Assembly: GCF_004364325.1 (NCBI RefSeq)
Contig: NZ_SOCP01000008.1
Location: 186,001 to 250,000, forward strand
DNA length: 64,000 nucleotides
Reading direction: 5' to 3'
DNA from: Actinophytocola oryzae
Lineage (GTDB): Bacteria > Actinomycetota > Actinomycetes > Mycobacteriales > Pseudonocardiaceae
The notes under the pieces were generated by a model. The model was not told where the DNA came from. It was given only the letters and a program-made list of their open reading frames with translations, and did not search any database. Shown here piece after piece: positions 17,082-24,763 of this stretch. The number at the start of each line of letters is the position of its first letter. Within the stretch, counting starts at the first letter, position 1. Position numbers and translations under genes: made by a program.

Positions 17082-18256
17082 GGCTCGTCGCTCCTTTCCA
17101 GGTGCCGCAACAGTTTCTCGCCCTGGCCGTGGATGTTGCCGATGGCCACCAGTGACGCGTGCTCGTCGATCTCGTCGACGATGGTCGAGAGGATCTGCTC
17201 GACCGGCCGGTTCGCGCCACCGAGGTCGAACACCTGGCCACGCCAACCGGACGGGACCTTGGCCAGCGCCGACCTCGTGGGGTGGCCGATCGTGAACAGC
17301 TTGTCCGCGTTGAGGTCCGGCACGATCTCGCCCATCTGGCCGTTGCGTTCGATGCGGTCCGGTCTGCAGTTGACGAGCACGGCGACGGGCGGCCCGATCT
17401 GCCTGCGCGCCATGAGGTCCCGCACGTTCATCACGGTCGAGCGGGGGTCGTTGGCGGCGAACAGGTTCGCGAAACGCAGCGACGCGCTCCCGAACCGGTA
17501 CGGGACGACGGTGAGCACGCCGGGGTCCGGCGGCGCCTGCCACATGCCCCGGAGCGCGGGCCCCCGGGGAATGCCGAGCCTGCGCGCGACCTCCAGGGAC
17601 ACGGCGACGTTCTCCCGGACGCTGTGGTGGTGGAACCCGGCCATCTCCTCGTCGGTGACGTCGTCCGCGTCGACCACGACCAGCTCGCAGGACCGCCGCC
17701 GCGCCTCCGCCACGAGGACCGGCAACAGGTCGCGTTCCGCGGTGACGCACGTCCCGCCGACCGGCATGGACCGCGCGAGCGACCTGGCCACGTCCGTGAG
17801 GGTCGGCCCCATCTCCCGGAGGTGGTCCTCGCGCACGTTGGTCAGCACACCGAGCGTGGACTGGACGAGCTTGGTCTGGTTGACCTCCTGCAGCGCGGGC
17901 GCGATGGCCATGCACTCCATGACGAGCACGTCCGGCCGGACGGCGACCGCCCGGCGGACGATCTCGACCTGCTCGACCACGTTGGCGATGCCGAACTTCC
18001 GGTACACCGGCTCCTCGGTCGCGTCAGGGTGGATGAACCTGGCCGCCGACCCGGTGGTCTTGGCGATGACGGTCAGCCCGCCCCCACGCAGTGCACCGGC
18101 GCACAGCCGCGTGACCGAGCTCTTGCCCCGGATGCCGTTGACCAGGATCCGGTTGGGAATGCCGTCGAGGTTGCGCTGGTGACGGCGTTGCTCGACGATC
18201 CCCGCGACCAGCAGCACACCGAGGGCGAGCCCGAGGACGGCGTAGAGGAAGGTCAC
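17075..18256 (-). CDS. pgsB: Poly-gamma-glutamate synthase ligase PgsB/CapB
   Basis: 393 aa, about the length of Bacillus PgsB. An N-terminal membrane helix (FLYAVLGLALGVLLVAGIV) is followed by the nucleotide-binding VNGIRGKSSVTRL segment, a Mur-ligase-like P-loop, then ECMAIAPALQEVNQTKLVQ and GVLTNVREDHLREMGPTL, all highly conserved in CapB. It activates the gamma-carboxyl of the growing chain with ATP and adds glutamate at the inner membrane face. The ATG overlaps the stop of the upstream membrane protein (ATGA). Product may be capsular, anchored or released; this cannot be told without export genes. Confidence 0.92.
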   Translation of the reverse strand: MTFLYAVLGLALGVLLVAGIVEQRRHQRNLDGIPNRILVNGIRGKSSVTRLCAGALRGGGLTVIAKTTGSAARFIHPDATEEPVYRKFGIANVVEQVEIVRRAVAVRPDVLVMECMAIAPALQEVNQTKLVQSTLGVLTNVREDHLREMGPTLTDVARSLARSMPVGGTCVTAERDLLPVLVAEARRRSCELVVVDADDVTDEEMAGFHHHSVRENVAVSLEVARRLGIPRGPALRGMWQAPPDPGVLTVVPYRFGSASLRFANLFAANDPRSTVMNVRDLMARRQIGPPVAVLVNCRPDRIERNGQMGEIVPDLNADKLFTIGHPTRSALAKVPSGWRGQVFDLGGANRPVEQILSTIVDEIDEHASLVAIGNIHGQGEKLLRHLERSDEPC

Positions 18257-19242
18257 CGGTCCCTCCTCGGCAGGTCGCGCCGGAGCCGTTCCAGGTCCCG
18301 TGCGATGAGGCCGAGGTGGTCGAACCGGCGGACGATCACCGGCTCGCCGGTCTCTCCCCTGGCGAGCCGGGCCTCGGCCTTCGCGAGGGCGGCCAGCGGG
18401 GCGATGACCAGCACGTGGAGCCAGCCGAAGACCACGACGGCGAGCGTGGCGACGAGCACGCCGAACAGCAGCAGCTCGTGCCTCTCCTCGCCGTGGGGCG
18501 GTTCCGGCCGGTCGGTGACCACGGTGAGACCGGGCTGCCCCTCGACCGGCGCCCAGGTGACGACCGCTGGCCGCCCCCCGACGTCACGCAGTGCGCTGCC
18601 TGGGCGGGCGGCCGGGAGTGGGACCGCGGTGGCGGTCATCGAACCGGTGTCGAGGTCCCGTCCGCCCGCGTCGAACAGGTGGGTGCCGCCGGACAGTGGT
18701 GCGGTCAACGTGTCCTGGGCCAGCTCGGCGACCAGCACGCCTGCCCGCGTGCCGCCGACGGGGACCGAGACGGACACGTGCGGGGCACGCACCAGCACGG
18801 CGGGTGCCGGGGTGATGTCGACGGCCGTGTCGACGGGGGCGCCTGCCCGCGCGCGAACCTCGCCGGTCGGCGAGAGGTAGGCCGCGCCACGGTAGCGGCT
18901 CCGGGTGGACACCAGCCGCGACAGCAGCCGGGCCGGTGTGCCGGCCGCCGGGAGCGCCTCGATGCCCGCGGCGACGGCGGCCAGGTCGGCGGTCCCGCCG
19001 TCGATGGCGCGCCGCACCTGGTTCGCGGCGAGTTCCGTGCGTGCCTGCTGGTCCGCCGTGACCCCGCGCGGGACCCCGTCGTCCGGTGTGGACAGTGCGG
19101 CGGCCGCGGCGGTGGCCGCGAGGCAGAGGAACAGGCCCGCGCCCACCGCCCACGTCACCACGGCCACCGAGAAGTGGTGGCGGAGCACCCGCGGGCGGTC
19201 GCCGGTGTCCGTCTCACGCCGGTAGCCGATGCGGACGGTCAT
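18253..19242 (-). CDS. Membrane protein with Cache-like exodomain and HAMP-like tail, pgs operon
   Basis: 329 aa. The ATG overlaps the previous stop (ATGA). One membrane span lies at about 27-50 (VAVVTWAVGAGLFLCLAATA), an extracytoplasmic domain of about 200 residues follows, then a second span (LLLFGVLVATLAVVVFGWL) and a short cytoplasmic stretch (AEARLARGETGEPVIVRRFD) that resembles a HAMP linker. The outer part has the spacing of a Cache-type sensor domain. No kinase, cyclase or chemotaxis output follows. It is co-translated with its paralogue-like neighbour and with pgsB, so a role in controlling, coupling or exporting polyglutamate is likely. Confidence 0.65.
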   Translation of the reverse strand: MTVRIGYRRETDTGDRPRVLRHHFSVAVVTWAVGAGLFLCLAATAAAAALSTPDDGVPRGVTADQQARTELAANQVRRAIDGGTADLAAVAAGIEALPAAGTPARLLSRLVSTRSRYRGAAYLSPTGEVRARAGAPVDTAVDITPAPAVLVRAPHVSVSVPVGGTRAGVLVAELAQDTLTAPLSGGTHLFDAGGRDLDTGSMTATAVPLPAARPGSALRDVGGRPAVVTWAPVEGQPGLTVVTDRPEPPHGEERHELLLFGVLVATLAVVVFGWLHVLVIAPLAALAKAEARLARGETGEPVIVRRFDHLGLIARDLERLRRDLPRRDR

Positions 19243-20105
19243 CGTCGCGTGGTGCGCTCGCCGAGCCCGCGGATCGGGCGCAACACCAGGAGGTGGAAGG
19301 CGCCGAGGACGACCACGGTCAGTGCCGCGAGCCCCGAGGCGAACGCGACCGCCCGCCCCCGGTGGTCGCCGCCGGGTGGCCGCTCTGCCGTGGCGCGTCT
19401 CGACACGACAGTCCAGCCGAGGGCACCCGTGACCGACGCCCACGCGACGACCTCGGTCCCGCCGCGCCGTGTCGCGCTGCCCGCGGGGCTCCCGCCGCCG
19501 ACCGCCGGGGGAGTGCCGTGACCCGGGCCTGCGACCACCGACCCGGCCCGGTCGAGCAGCCACGTGCCTGCGGGTGCGAGCAGCTCGCCGAGCCGGGCCG
19601 GGTCGAGCTGGCCGACGAGCAGGTACCGCGTGCCGGCGGGCGCGTACTGCACGATCCGTGCCACGGCACCCACCCTGGCCAGGCGCATGCCCGCGTCGGA
19701 CGGCACCGGCGCGCCGAGCGCGGCGGGCTGCGGGGGCTCGCCGACGGCCGCCACCACCGCCCGGTCGGCCCGGTCGACCAGGTACAGCGACAGCCACCTG
19801 CGGTGTTGGAACGGGACGAGCAGCGGGCTGCCGCTCTGGCGCATCGACTCGTCGACGACAGTGGCCAGCTGGGCCAGCCCGCTCAACCCGCCGCCCAGCG
19901 CGCGTCCGACGGCACGCGCGGCGGCCTCGGTGGTGTCCCGCCTGGCGTCGAGCACCGCCCGGGGGACCGCCGAGTCGTCCCTCGGCCGGGTCAGGTAGAG
20001 GCCGGCGCCAGCGGCCAGCAGGAGGAACAGGACCAGCCCGGTGACCAGCGGTGCCCGCAGTCCCGGCGTGGCTGCGACGACGTCGATGTCGTGTCGCACA
20101 TGCAT
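19239..20105 (-). CDS. First gene of the pgs operon: membrane protein with Cache-like exodomain
   Basis: 288 aa taken from the ATG at 20105 (MHVRHDIDVV); an ATG further upstream at about 20169 would add residues without features. A span at about 19-38 (LVTGLVLFLLLAAGAGLYL) and one near the C-terminus (AVAFASGLAALTVVVLGAFH) flank an outer domain of about 200 residues containing RRWLSLYLVDRADRAVVAAV and YAPAGTRYLLVGQLDPARLG, similar in plan to a double-Cache sensor. Only about 15 residues follow the last span. Same architecture as the next gene, suggesting an old duplication and possible heterodimer. Confidence 0.65.
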   Translation of the reverse strand: MHVRHDIDVVAATPGLRAPLVTGLVLFLLLAAGAGLYLTRPRDDSAVPRAVLDARRDTTEAAARAVGRALGGGLSGLAQLATVVDESMRQSGSPLLVPFQHRRWLSLYLVDRADRAVVAAVGEPPQPAALGAPVPSDAGMRLARVGAVARIVQYAPAGTRYLLVGQLDPARLGELLAPAGTWLLDRAGSVVAGPGHGTPPAVGGGSPAGSATRRGGTEVVAWASVTGALGWTVVSRRATAERPPGGDHRGRAVAFASGLAALTVVVLGAFHLLVLRPIRGLGERTTRR

Positions 20106-20156
20106 AACGGCCGCCCCAGATTGCCCGAATGTCGTTACAACGGGTGACGCCTTGTG

Positions 20157-20189
20157 CTGGTGCAGCATACCGTAGACTGTATGCACCAG
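20157..20189. promoter_or_regulatory. Imperfect inverted repeat upstream of the pgs operon and divergent nucleotidyltransferase
   Basis: CTGGTGCAGCATAC and GTATGCACCAG face each other across 8 bp (CGTAGACT). The arms pair over eleven positions with a three-base bulge in the left arm. It sits 52 bp before the pgs operon start and 62 bp before the opposite gene, where a shared operator would be expected. Local AT content is higher than the surroundings. The binding protein is unknown. Confidence 0.45.
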
Positions 20190-20250
20190 TCCATCAAGGT
20201 CCGCGCCCGGCGGCACGGGACGCATCCGGCCGCAAGCTAGGGTCTGCGGC

Positions 20251-20970
20251 ATGACGAGTCGCACTGAGGTGGCAGTGGTGAGGCAGGCGGTGATTCTGGC
20301 CGGCGGCCAGGGGTCTCGACTCAAGCCGTTCACCGACACGCGCCCGAAGCCGATGATCGAGATCGCGGGCCGCTGCATCATCGACCACCAGCTCCAGTGG
20401 CTGGCCGACGCCGGTGTCACCGACGTGACGGTTTCCGCGGGTCACCTGCACGACGTGCTCATCGAGCACCTCACCTCGAACACCCAGCCGCTGCGGGTCG
20501 ACACCGTGGTGGAGGACGAGCCGCTCGGCCGGGGTGGGGGCCTGAAGTACGCGGGCAGGCACCTGCCCGACCCCAGCGCTCCCTGGTACGCGCTCAACGG
20601 CGACATCTGGACCCGCTTCGACCTGACCGCGATGGCCGCCTACCACGCCGAGCGGGAGGCCGTCGCCACGATCGGGCTGGCCAGGCCGCGCATCCCGTGG
20701 GGCGTCGTCGAGCTCGACGACTTCGGCCGGGTGACCGACTTCGTGGAGTCACCGCCGTCCCCCTACCCGATCAACGGCGGCATCTACGTCTTCGCGGGTG
20801 AGATCCTGGACCTGCTGCCCGACGTGGGCGACCACGAGCGTTCCACCTTCCCGCTGCTGGCCAAGCAGCGACGGCTCGCGGGCTTCCCGATCGAGGGGTA
20901 CTGGCGGGCCATCGACACCGCGAAGGACATCCGCGAGGCCGCGAAGGAGCTGGCCAAGGCGACCTCGTAA
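20251..20970 (+). CDS. Sugar-1-phosphate nucleotidyltransferase
   Basis: 239 aa. The N-terminal GGQGSRLKPFTDTRPKPM is the nucleotide-binding signature of the NTP_transferase family; LNGDIWTRFD carries the Asp of the metal site and INGGIYVFAGEILDLLP the sugar-binding segment. It transfers a nucleotidyl group to a hexose-1-phosphate in the cytoplasm. Length and the absence of a left-handed beta-helix fit the short mannose-1-phosphate guanylyltransferase/RmlA-like class; the exact sugar cannot be told. It is divergent from the pgs operon and may supply surface polysaccharide precursors. Confidence 0.85.
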   Translation: MTSRTEVAVVRQAVILAGGQGSRLKPFTDTRPKPMIEIAGRCIIDHQLQWLADAGVTDVTVSAGHLHDVLIEHLTSNTQPLRVDTVVEDEPLGRGGGLKYAGRHLPDPSAPWYALNGDIWTRFDLTAMAAYHAEREAVATIGLARPRIPWGVVELDDFGRVTDFVESPPSPYPINGGIYVFAGEILDLLPDVGDHERSTFPLLAKQRRLAGFPIEGYWRAIDTAKDIREAAKELAKATS

Positions 20971-20980
20971 ACCCGGTCCA

Positions 20981-21006
20981 CCACGGCCTCGGCCGAGGCG
21001 CCGTGG
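20981..21006. terminator. GC-rich hairpin after the nucleotidyltransferase
   Basis: CCACGGCCTCGG and CCGAGGCGCCGTGG pair as a stem with one bulge, 10 bp after the nucleotidyltransferase stop. No T-run follows, as is common for high-GC terminators. It overlaps the start of the decarboxylase remnant. Confidence 0.55.
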
Positions 21007-21205
21007 GCACACCCGATCACAGCCGGGCGCCCGTTCTCGAGGCTCTGCGGACCTTCCGGGACCAGGGCTTCACCCCGTTCAACCCGCCAGGACACCGGCA
21101 GGGGCGCGGGCTCGCTGTCGGTGAAGAGCGCGATGCTCGCCGTCGCCGGTCCACACGAGAGGTCCCGTTCGTGCACGACGGCGACATCCCGAAGTGCCGG
21201 TGACC
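21003..21205 (+). pseudogene. Remnant of an Orn/Lys/Arg decarboxylase gene
   Basis: The first about 36 codons read GTPDHSRAPVLEALRTFRDQ then FTPFNPPGHRQGRG, the typical N-terminus of actinobacterial Orn/Lys/Arg decarboxylases. Directly after GRG another frame reads GSLSVKSAMLAVAGPHE, a segment that in intact enzymes lies about 85-90 residues further on. The piece between is therefore deleted and the junction is frameshifted; the rest of the about 480-residue enzyme is missing. No PLP lysine remains, so it is non-functional. Matches are to remembered family sequence. Confidence 0.75.
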
Positions 21206-21235
21206 ACCCTTCCGGGTGCGGTCGGCGGTGCGGGA

Positions 21236-22207
21236 TCAGGCCCGGTGGCCGGCACGCTTGACGACCCGGATCACGGGCGCGGTCTGGACCTCGCCGATCG
21301 ACGGCAGGGTGGCGAGGCGTTCGGTGAGGTAGCGGTAGAGGTCCCGGTCGTCGCGGCAGACGGCGGAGACGAGCAGGTTCGTCGGTCCGGTGGTGGCGGC
21401 GCAGAAGGCGACCTCGGGGTGGGTGGCGATGGCGGCACCGGTCTGCGCGAGATGCGCGGGCGGCACCCCGACCCAGAGGTGCGCCTGGGCGTGGTAGCCG
21501 AGCGCTGCCGCGTCGACGTCGAGGTCGAAACGAAGCAGGTCGGCCGCGCGCAGTGCCTGGACGCGGCGGGCGACCGTCGACTCCGACCAGCCGGTCGCGG
21601 CCGCGAGCGCTGGGTACGCCGCCCGACCGTCGACCGCGAGTGCCTCCAGCAGGGGCCGGTCGGCGTCGACCAGGGTGTCGGTGCCGGTGTCGTACGTGGG
21701 TCGCAGGGCGGCGACCTGGTCGGGGGTGAGCGCTCCGGGCCCCTCGAACCCGTGCCGGGCGGTGCTGAAGACGTTCAGCACACTGTGCGCGGTGACGGAC
21801 ACCACCGGCGCGGTCCGGTGCAGTCGTTGCAGGATCAGCTCGTCACGCTCACGCGCCGACCACGCTCGCAGGCTGGCGCAGATCTCGGTGCCGCCGGAGA
21901 GCAGGGCGACCCACCGGGTGTCGTCGCGCTGGGCGAGGGCCTCGGCGATCCGCAGGGCGGAGCCCGGCCTGCACTGGAGGCGCACGACCCACTCGGCCCC
22001 GTCGACACGACTGGCGTCGACGACCCCCACCAGGTTCATCACCCCGCGGTCGCGAAGCCGCGCGTAACGGCGTGCGACCGTCCGGTCGGACACACCGATC
22101 ACCTCGCCGACCCGCGCGAACGACGCTCGGCCGTCGAGGTGCAGAGCGTGCAGCAGCTTGCGGTCGACGTCGTCCAGCGTGACTGATTCCCGCTCCATGC
22201 TCGACAT
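21236..22207 (-). CDS. Double-domain Lrp/AsnC family regulator
   Basis: 323 aa from the ATG at 22207; other in-frame ATGs at 22225 and 22198 are possible. Two copies of the AsnC-type unit are fused: helix-turn-helix DVDRKLLHALHLDGRASFAR with GVSDRTVARRYARL, and a second DRPLLEALAVDGRAAYPAL with GWSESTVARRVQAL, each followed by a RAM-like ligand domain. Such tandem Lrp proteins act as local regulators of adjacent operons in actinobacteria. It is divergent from the oxidoreductase gene (68 bp apart) and probably controls it. Confidence 0.87.
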   Translation of the reverse strand: MSSMERESVTLDDVDRKLLHALHLDGRASFARVGEVIGVSDRTVARRYARLRDRGVMNLVGVVDASRVDGAEWVVRLQCRPGSALRIAEALAQRDDTRWVALLSGGTEICASLRAWSARERDELILQRLHRTAPVVSVTAHSVLNVFSTARHGFEGPGALTPDQVAALRPTYDTGTDTLVDADRPLLEALAVDGRAAYPALAAATGWSESTVARRVQALRAADLLRFDLDVDAAALGYHAQAHLWVGVPPAHLAQTGAAIATHPEVAFCAATTGPTNLLVSAVCRDDRDLYRYLTERLATLPSIGEVQTAPVIRVVKRAGHRA

Positions 22208-22275
22208 GATGCCGGATTCCCGCAAAACGACGTGTGACAGTTCGCGATCCGCCGCCTGAGACCGATCCTGGACTC

Positions 22276-23199
22276 GTGAAGGCTGTGCGATTCACCCGTT
22301 ACGGCGGGCCGGAGGTCCTGGAGCTGGCGGAGGTCGAGGCGCCGCACGCGCCGGCGGGCCAGGTACGCGTCGAGGTGCGCGCGGCGGGCGTGAACGGCCT
22401 CGAATGGAAGACGCGCCAGGGCCTGCTGCGGGAGGTCCGACCGCTCCGGCTGCCCGCGGGTGTCGGCGGGGACGCCGCCGGGATCGTCGACGAGGTCGGC
22501 GTCGGGGTGACCGACGTCCGGGTCGGGGACGCGGTGTTCGGCTCCGGTCGGGAGACCTACGCCGAACACGCCGTGCTCACCTCGTGGGCACCGCTGCCGC
22601 CAGGAGTGTGCTTCGAGGAGGCGGCCGGCTTCGCCACCCCGTTCGAGACCGCGTTGCGGGTGCTCGACGACGTTGGTGTGCGTGGCGGGCACACCGTCGT
22701 GGTCAACGGGGCCAGCGGTGGCGTGGGGTCGGCCGCCGTCCAGTTCGCCGTCGACCGGGGCGCCACCGTCGTCGGCGTGGCGGGTCCGTCCAACCAGGAC
22801 TATGTCGCCTCGCTGGGTGCCGTTCCCGTCGTCTACGGTCCCGGCCTGGTGGACAGGATCCACGCGCTCCTGACCTCCGGGGTGGATGCCGCTGTGGACA
22901 TCGCCGGGTCGGGGGTCATCGCCGAGCTGGTGGCACTGACCGGCGATCCCACCAGGGTCGTGTCCATCGCCGACTTCACCGCCACCCGCCACGGCGCACG
23001 AGTGTCCACCGGTGTCGGCCTGGACAAGACCCATGCCCTACGCGAGGGCGCACGCCTGGTGGCGGCCGGGCGGCTCACGCTGCCCGTCACCAGGACCTTC
23101 CCACTCGCTCAGGCCGGAGCGGCCCAGGTCGTGAGCGCGTCCGGCCACGTTCGTGGCCGGATCGTCGTCACCGTGACCGACCAGAGGAGACAACCATGA
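22276..23199 (+). CDS. NADP-dependent quinone/zinc-type oxidoreductase
   Basis: 307 aa, GTG start (VKAVRFTRYGGPEVLELAEV). It has the medium-chain reductase plan: GroES-like N-terminus with VRAAGVNGLEWKTRQGL, then a Rossmann domain with VVVNGASGGVGSAAVQFAVD (NADPH-binding GxGxxA-type loop). The catalytic zinc cysteines of alcohol dehydrogenases are absent, so a quinone oxidoreductase or enoyl-reductase-like reaction is more likely. It overlaps the small monooxygenase by four bases and is divergent from the Lrp regulator, suggesting a small detoxification operon. Confidence 0.85.
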   Translation: MKAVRFTRYGGPEVLELAEVEAPHAPAGQVRVEVRAAGVNGLEWKTRQGLLREVRPLRLPAGVGGDAAGIVDEVGVGVTDVRVGDAVFGSGRETYAEHAVLTSWAPLPPGVCFEEAAGFATPFETALRVLDDVGVRGGHTVVVNGASGGVGSAAVQFAVDRGATVVGVAGPSNQDYVASLGAVPVVYGPGLVDRIHALLTSGVDAAVDIAGSGVIAELVALTGDPTRVVSIADFTATRHGARVSTGVGLDKTHALREGARLVAAGRLTLPVTRTFPLAQAGAAQVVSASGHVRGRIVVTVTDQRRQP

Positions 23200-23498
23200 C
23201 CGTCACGCTCATCAACAGCTTCATCGTGCCGCAGGACGAGGAGGAGGCTTTTCTCCAGGCGTGGCGCGAGACCGTCGACCACTTCGCCACCGCACCGGGC
23301 TTCGTCCAGACCCGCCTGCACCGCAACACGGGTCTGAACGACACCACCTTCCAGTACGTCAACATCGCACTGTGGCAGGACGTCGAGGCCTACCGCGCCG
23401 TGTTCAGGAACTTCACCCCGGCCGGGCAACGCATCGCGGGCGTCAAGGCACACCCGGGCCTGTACGAGGTGATCGAGGAGGTCGACCCGCGCGGGTGA
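23196..23498 (+). CDS. Antibiotic biosynthesis monooxygenase (ABM) family protein
   Basis: 100 aa; ATG overlaps the previous stop, with an AGAGGAGA ribosome site upstream. INSFIVPQDEEEAFLQAWR and FVQTRLHRNTG match the small ferredoxin-like ABM fold, which works as a cofactor-free dimer on quinols, anthrones or similar. Coupling to a quinone-type reductase points to quinone handling. Substrate unknown. Confidence 0.82.
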   Translation: MTVTLINSFIVPQDEEEAFLQAWRETVDHFATAPGFVQTRLHRNTGLNDTTFQYVNIALWQDVEAYRAVFRNFTPAGQRIAGVKAHPGLYEVIEEVDPRG

Positions 23499-23539
23499 CC
23501 AGCAGCCGGGCGCACGCCGAGCCCCGGCGGCCCGAGCAC

Positions 23540-23615
23540 AGTGCAGGGGCGCGTGCCGTGTCACACAACCGAGCCTGGGGGTCACCCGGCGGGATGGGCG
23601 CCACGCCCCTGCACT
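23540..23615. repeat. 76-bp element bounded by a perfect 12-bp inverted repeat
   Basis: AGTGCAGGGGCG (23540-23551) and CGCCCCTGCACT (23604-23615) are exact reverse complements, with about 52 bp between that hold smaller stems. It lies 42 bp after the ABM gene and 110 bp before yeiH. It could be a terminator, a structured leader or a tiny mobile-element relic. I see no riboswitch core that I know. Confidence 0.55.
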
Positions 23616-23675
23616 AGGGGAGTCGCTGTTCGGGTTCAGGTGTTACGGCATCGACTTCTTCTCCCGTGCGAGCTA

Positions 23676-23687
23676 ATGTACGTACAT
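23676..23687. promoter_or_regulatory. Perfect palindrome ATGTACGTACAT, candidate HutC-type operator
   Basis: A perfect 12-bp palindrome 38 bp before the yeiH start, with a second half-like ATGTACGG at 23700. The TGTA-NN-TACA core resembles sites of HutC-type GntR proteins. A HutC-type regulator gene ends against yeiH on the other strand, so it is the first candidate to bind here. Confidence 0.55.
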
Positions 23688-23725
23688 ACTGGAGCCTGAA
23701 TGTACGGACAGCTGGCAGGTAGCTC

Positions 23726-24763
23726 ATGGTGGTGGCAGAGGCCCGATTCGAGGCCGGACCGCGGCACTGGGCAGTGCGGGTCGCCCCGGGGCTGGCGGTC
23801 GCGGTGCTGGTCGCGATCGCCGCCACCGTCGTCGGGACCCTCTTTCCCCTGGTGGGCGCCCCCGTGTTCGGCGTGGTGCTCGGTGCGCTGGCCGGTGCGG
23901 CGATACCCGCCTGCCGAGGACAACGCCTCGCGGCCGGCTACGCCGTCGCGGGACGGACCGTCCTGCAGCTGTCCATCGTCGTGCTCGGGGCCGGGCTGTC
24001 GTTGCGGCAGGTCGTGGCGGTCGGGGTCGGGTCGCTGCCGGTCATGCTCGGCACACTGACCGTCGCACTCGGCGGGGCGTTCCTGCTCGGCCGCCTGCTG
24101 GGCGTCCGGGGTGACACGCAGACGCTGATCGCCGTCGGCACGGGCATCTGCGGCGCCTCGGCGATCGCCGCCACCAGCGCGGTGATCAAACCACGACAGG
24201 CCGACGTCGCCTACGCCCTCGGGACGATCTTCACCTTCAACATCGTGGCGGTGCTGCTCTTCCCGCCCATCGGCCACCTGCTCGGCATGAACCCGCACGC
24301 GTTCGGACTCTGGGCGGGCACGGCCGTCAACGACACGTCGTCGGTCGTCGCCGCCTCCTTCGCCTACGGCGGCGACGCGGGCACGTTCGGTGTCGTCGTC
24401 AAGCTCACCCGCACGCTGATGCTCATCCCGATCGTCGTCGTGCTCGCCGTCCTCACCGCCCGGCGGTCCGCCACCGGCGGCGAGGTCAGCCTGCCCTGGC
24501 GCAGGATCGTGCCGGTGTTCCTGCTCGGCTTCCTCGCCACGGCCACGCTCGCCACGGTCGGCGTGGTCCCGGTGGCGTGGCACGCGGCGATCGCTGCGGT
24601 GGGCACCTTCCTGATCACCACGGCACTGGCCGGGATCGGACTCTCACTTCGGCTGTCCGACATGCGTGCCGCGGGCGTGCGCCCCCTGCTGCTCGGCGGC
24701 CTGCTCTGGCTCGCCGTCGCCGCTTCGAGCCTCGGCCTGCAGGCCGTCACCGGCACGCTCTAG
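23726..24763 (+). CDS. yeiH: YeiH/UPF0324 family membrane transporter
   Basis: 345 aa with about ten membrane helices. VGTGICGASAIAATSAVIKP and LWAGTAVNDTSSVVAASFAY are the conserved paired re-entrant segments of the YeiH (UPF0324) family, proposed anion or sulfate/sulfonate exporters of the inner membrane. Length is normal for the family. It is preceded by the TGTACGTACA palindrome. Its TAG at 24761-24763 lies in a CTAG that also ends the HutC-type gene on the opposite strand. Substrate is uncertain in the whole family. Confidence 0.87.
   Translation: MVVAEARFEAGPRHWAVRVAPGLAVAVLVAIAATVVGTLFPLVGAPVFGVVLGALAGAAIPACRGQRLAAGYAVAGRTVLQLSIVVLGAGLSLRQVVAVGVGSLPVMLGTLTVALGGAFLLGRLLGVRGDTQTLIAVGTGICGASAIAATSAVIKPRQADVAYALGTIFTFNIVAVLLFPPIGHLLGMNPHAFGLWAGTAVNDTSSVVAASFAYGGDAGTFGVVVKLTRTLMLIPIVVVLAVLTARRSATGGEVSLPWRRIVPVFLLGFLATATLATVGVVPVAWHAAIAAVGTFLITTALAGIGLSLRLSDMRAAGVRPLLLGGLLWLAVAASSLGLQAVTGTL

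Noticed and set aside
18253..20105. Histidine kinases or chemoreceptors
   Set aside because: Both proteins have sensor-like outer domains but stop shortly after the last membrane span, with no kinase or methyl-accepting part.
23540..23615. SAM-type riboswitch upstream of yeiH
   Set aside because: The stem topology and conserved core bases I would expect are not present.
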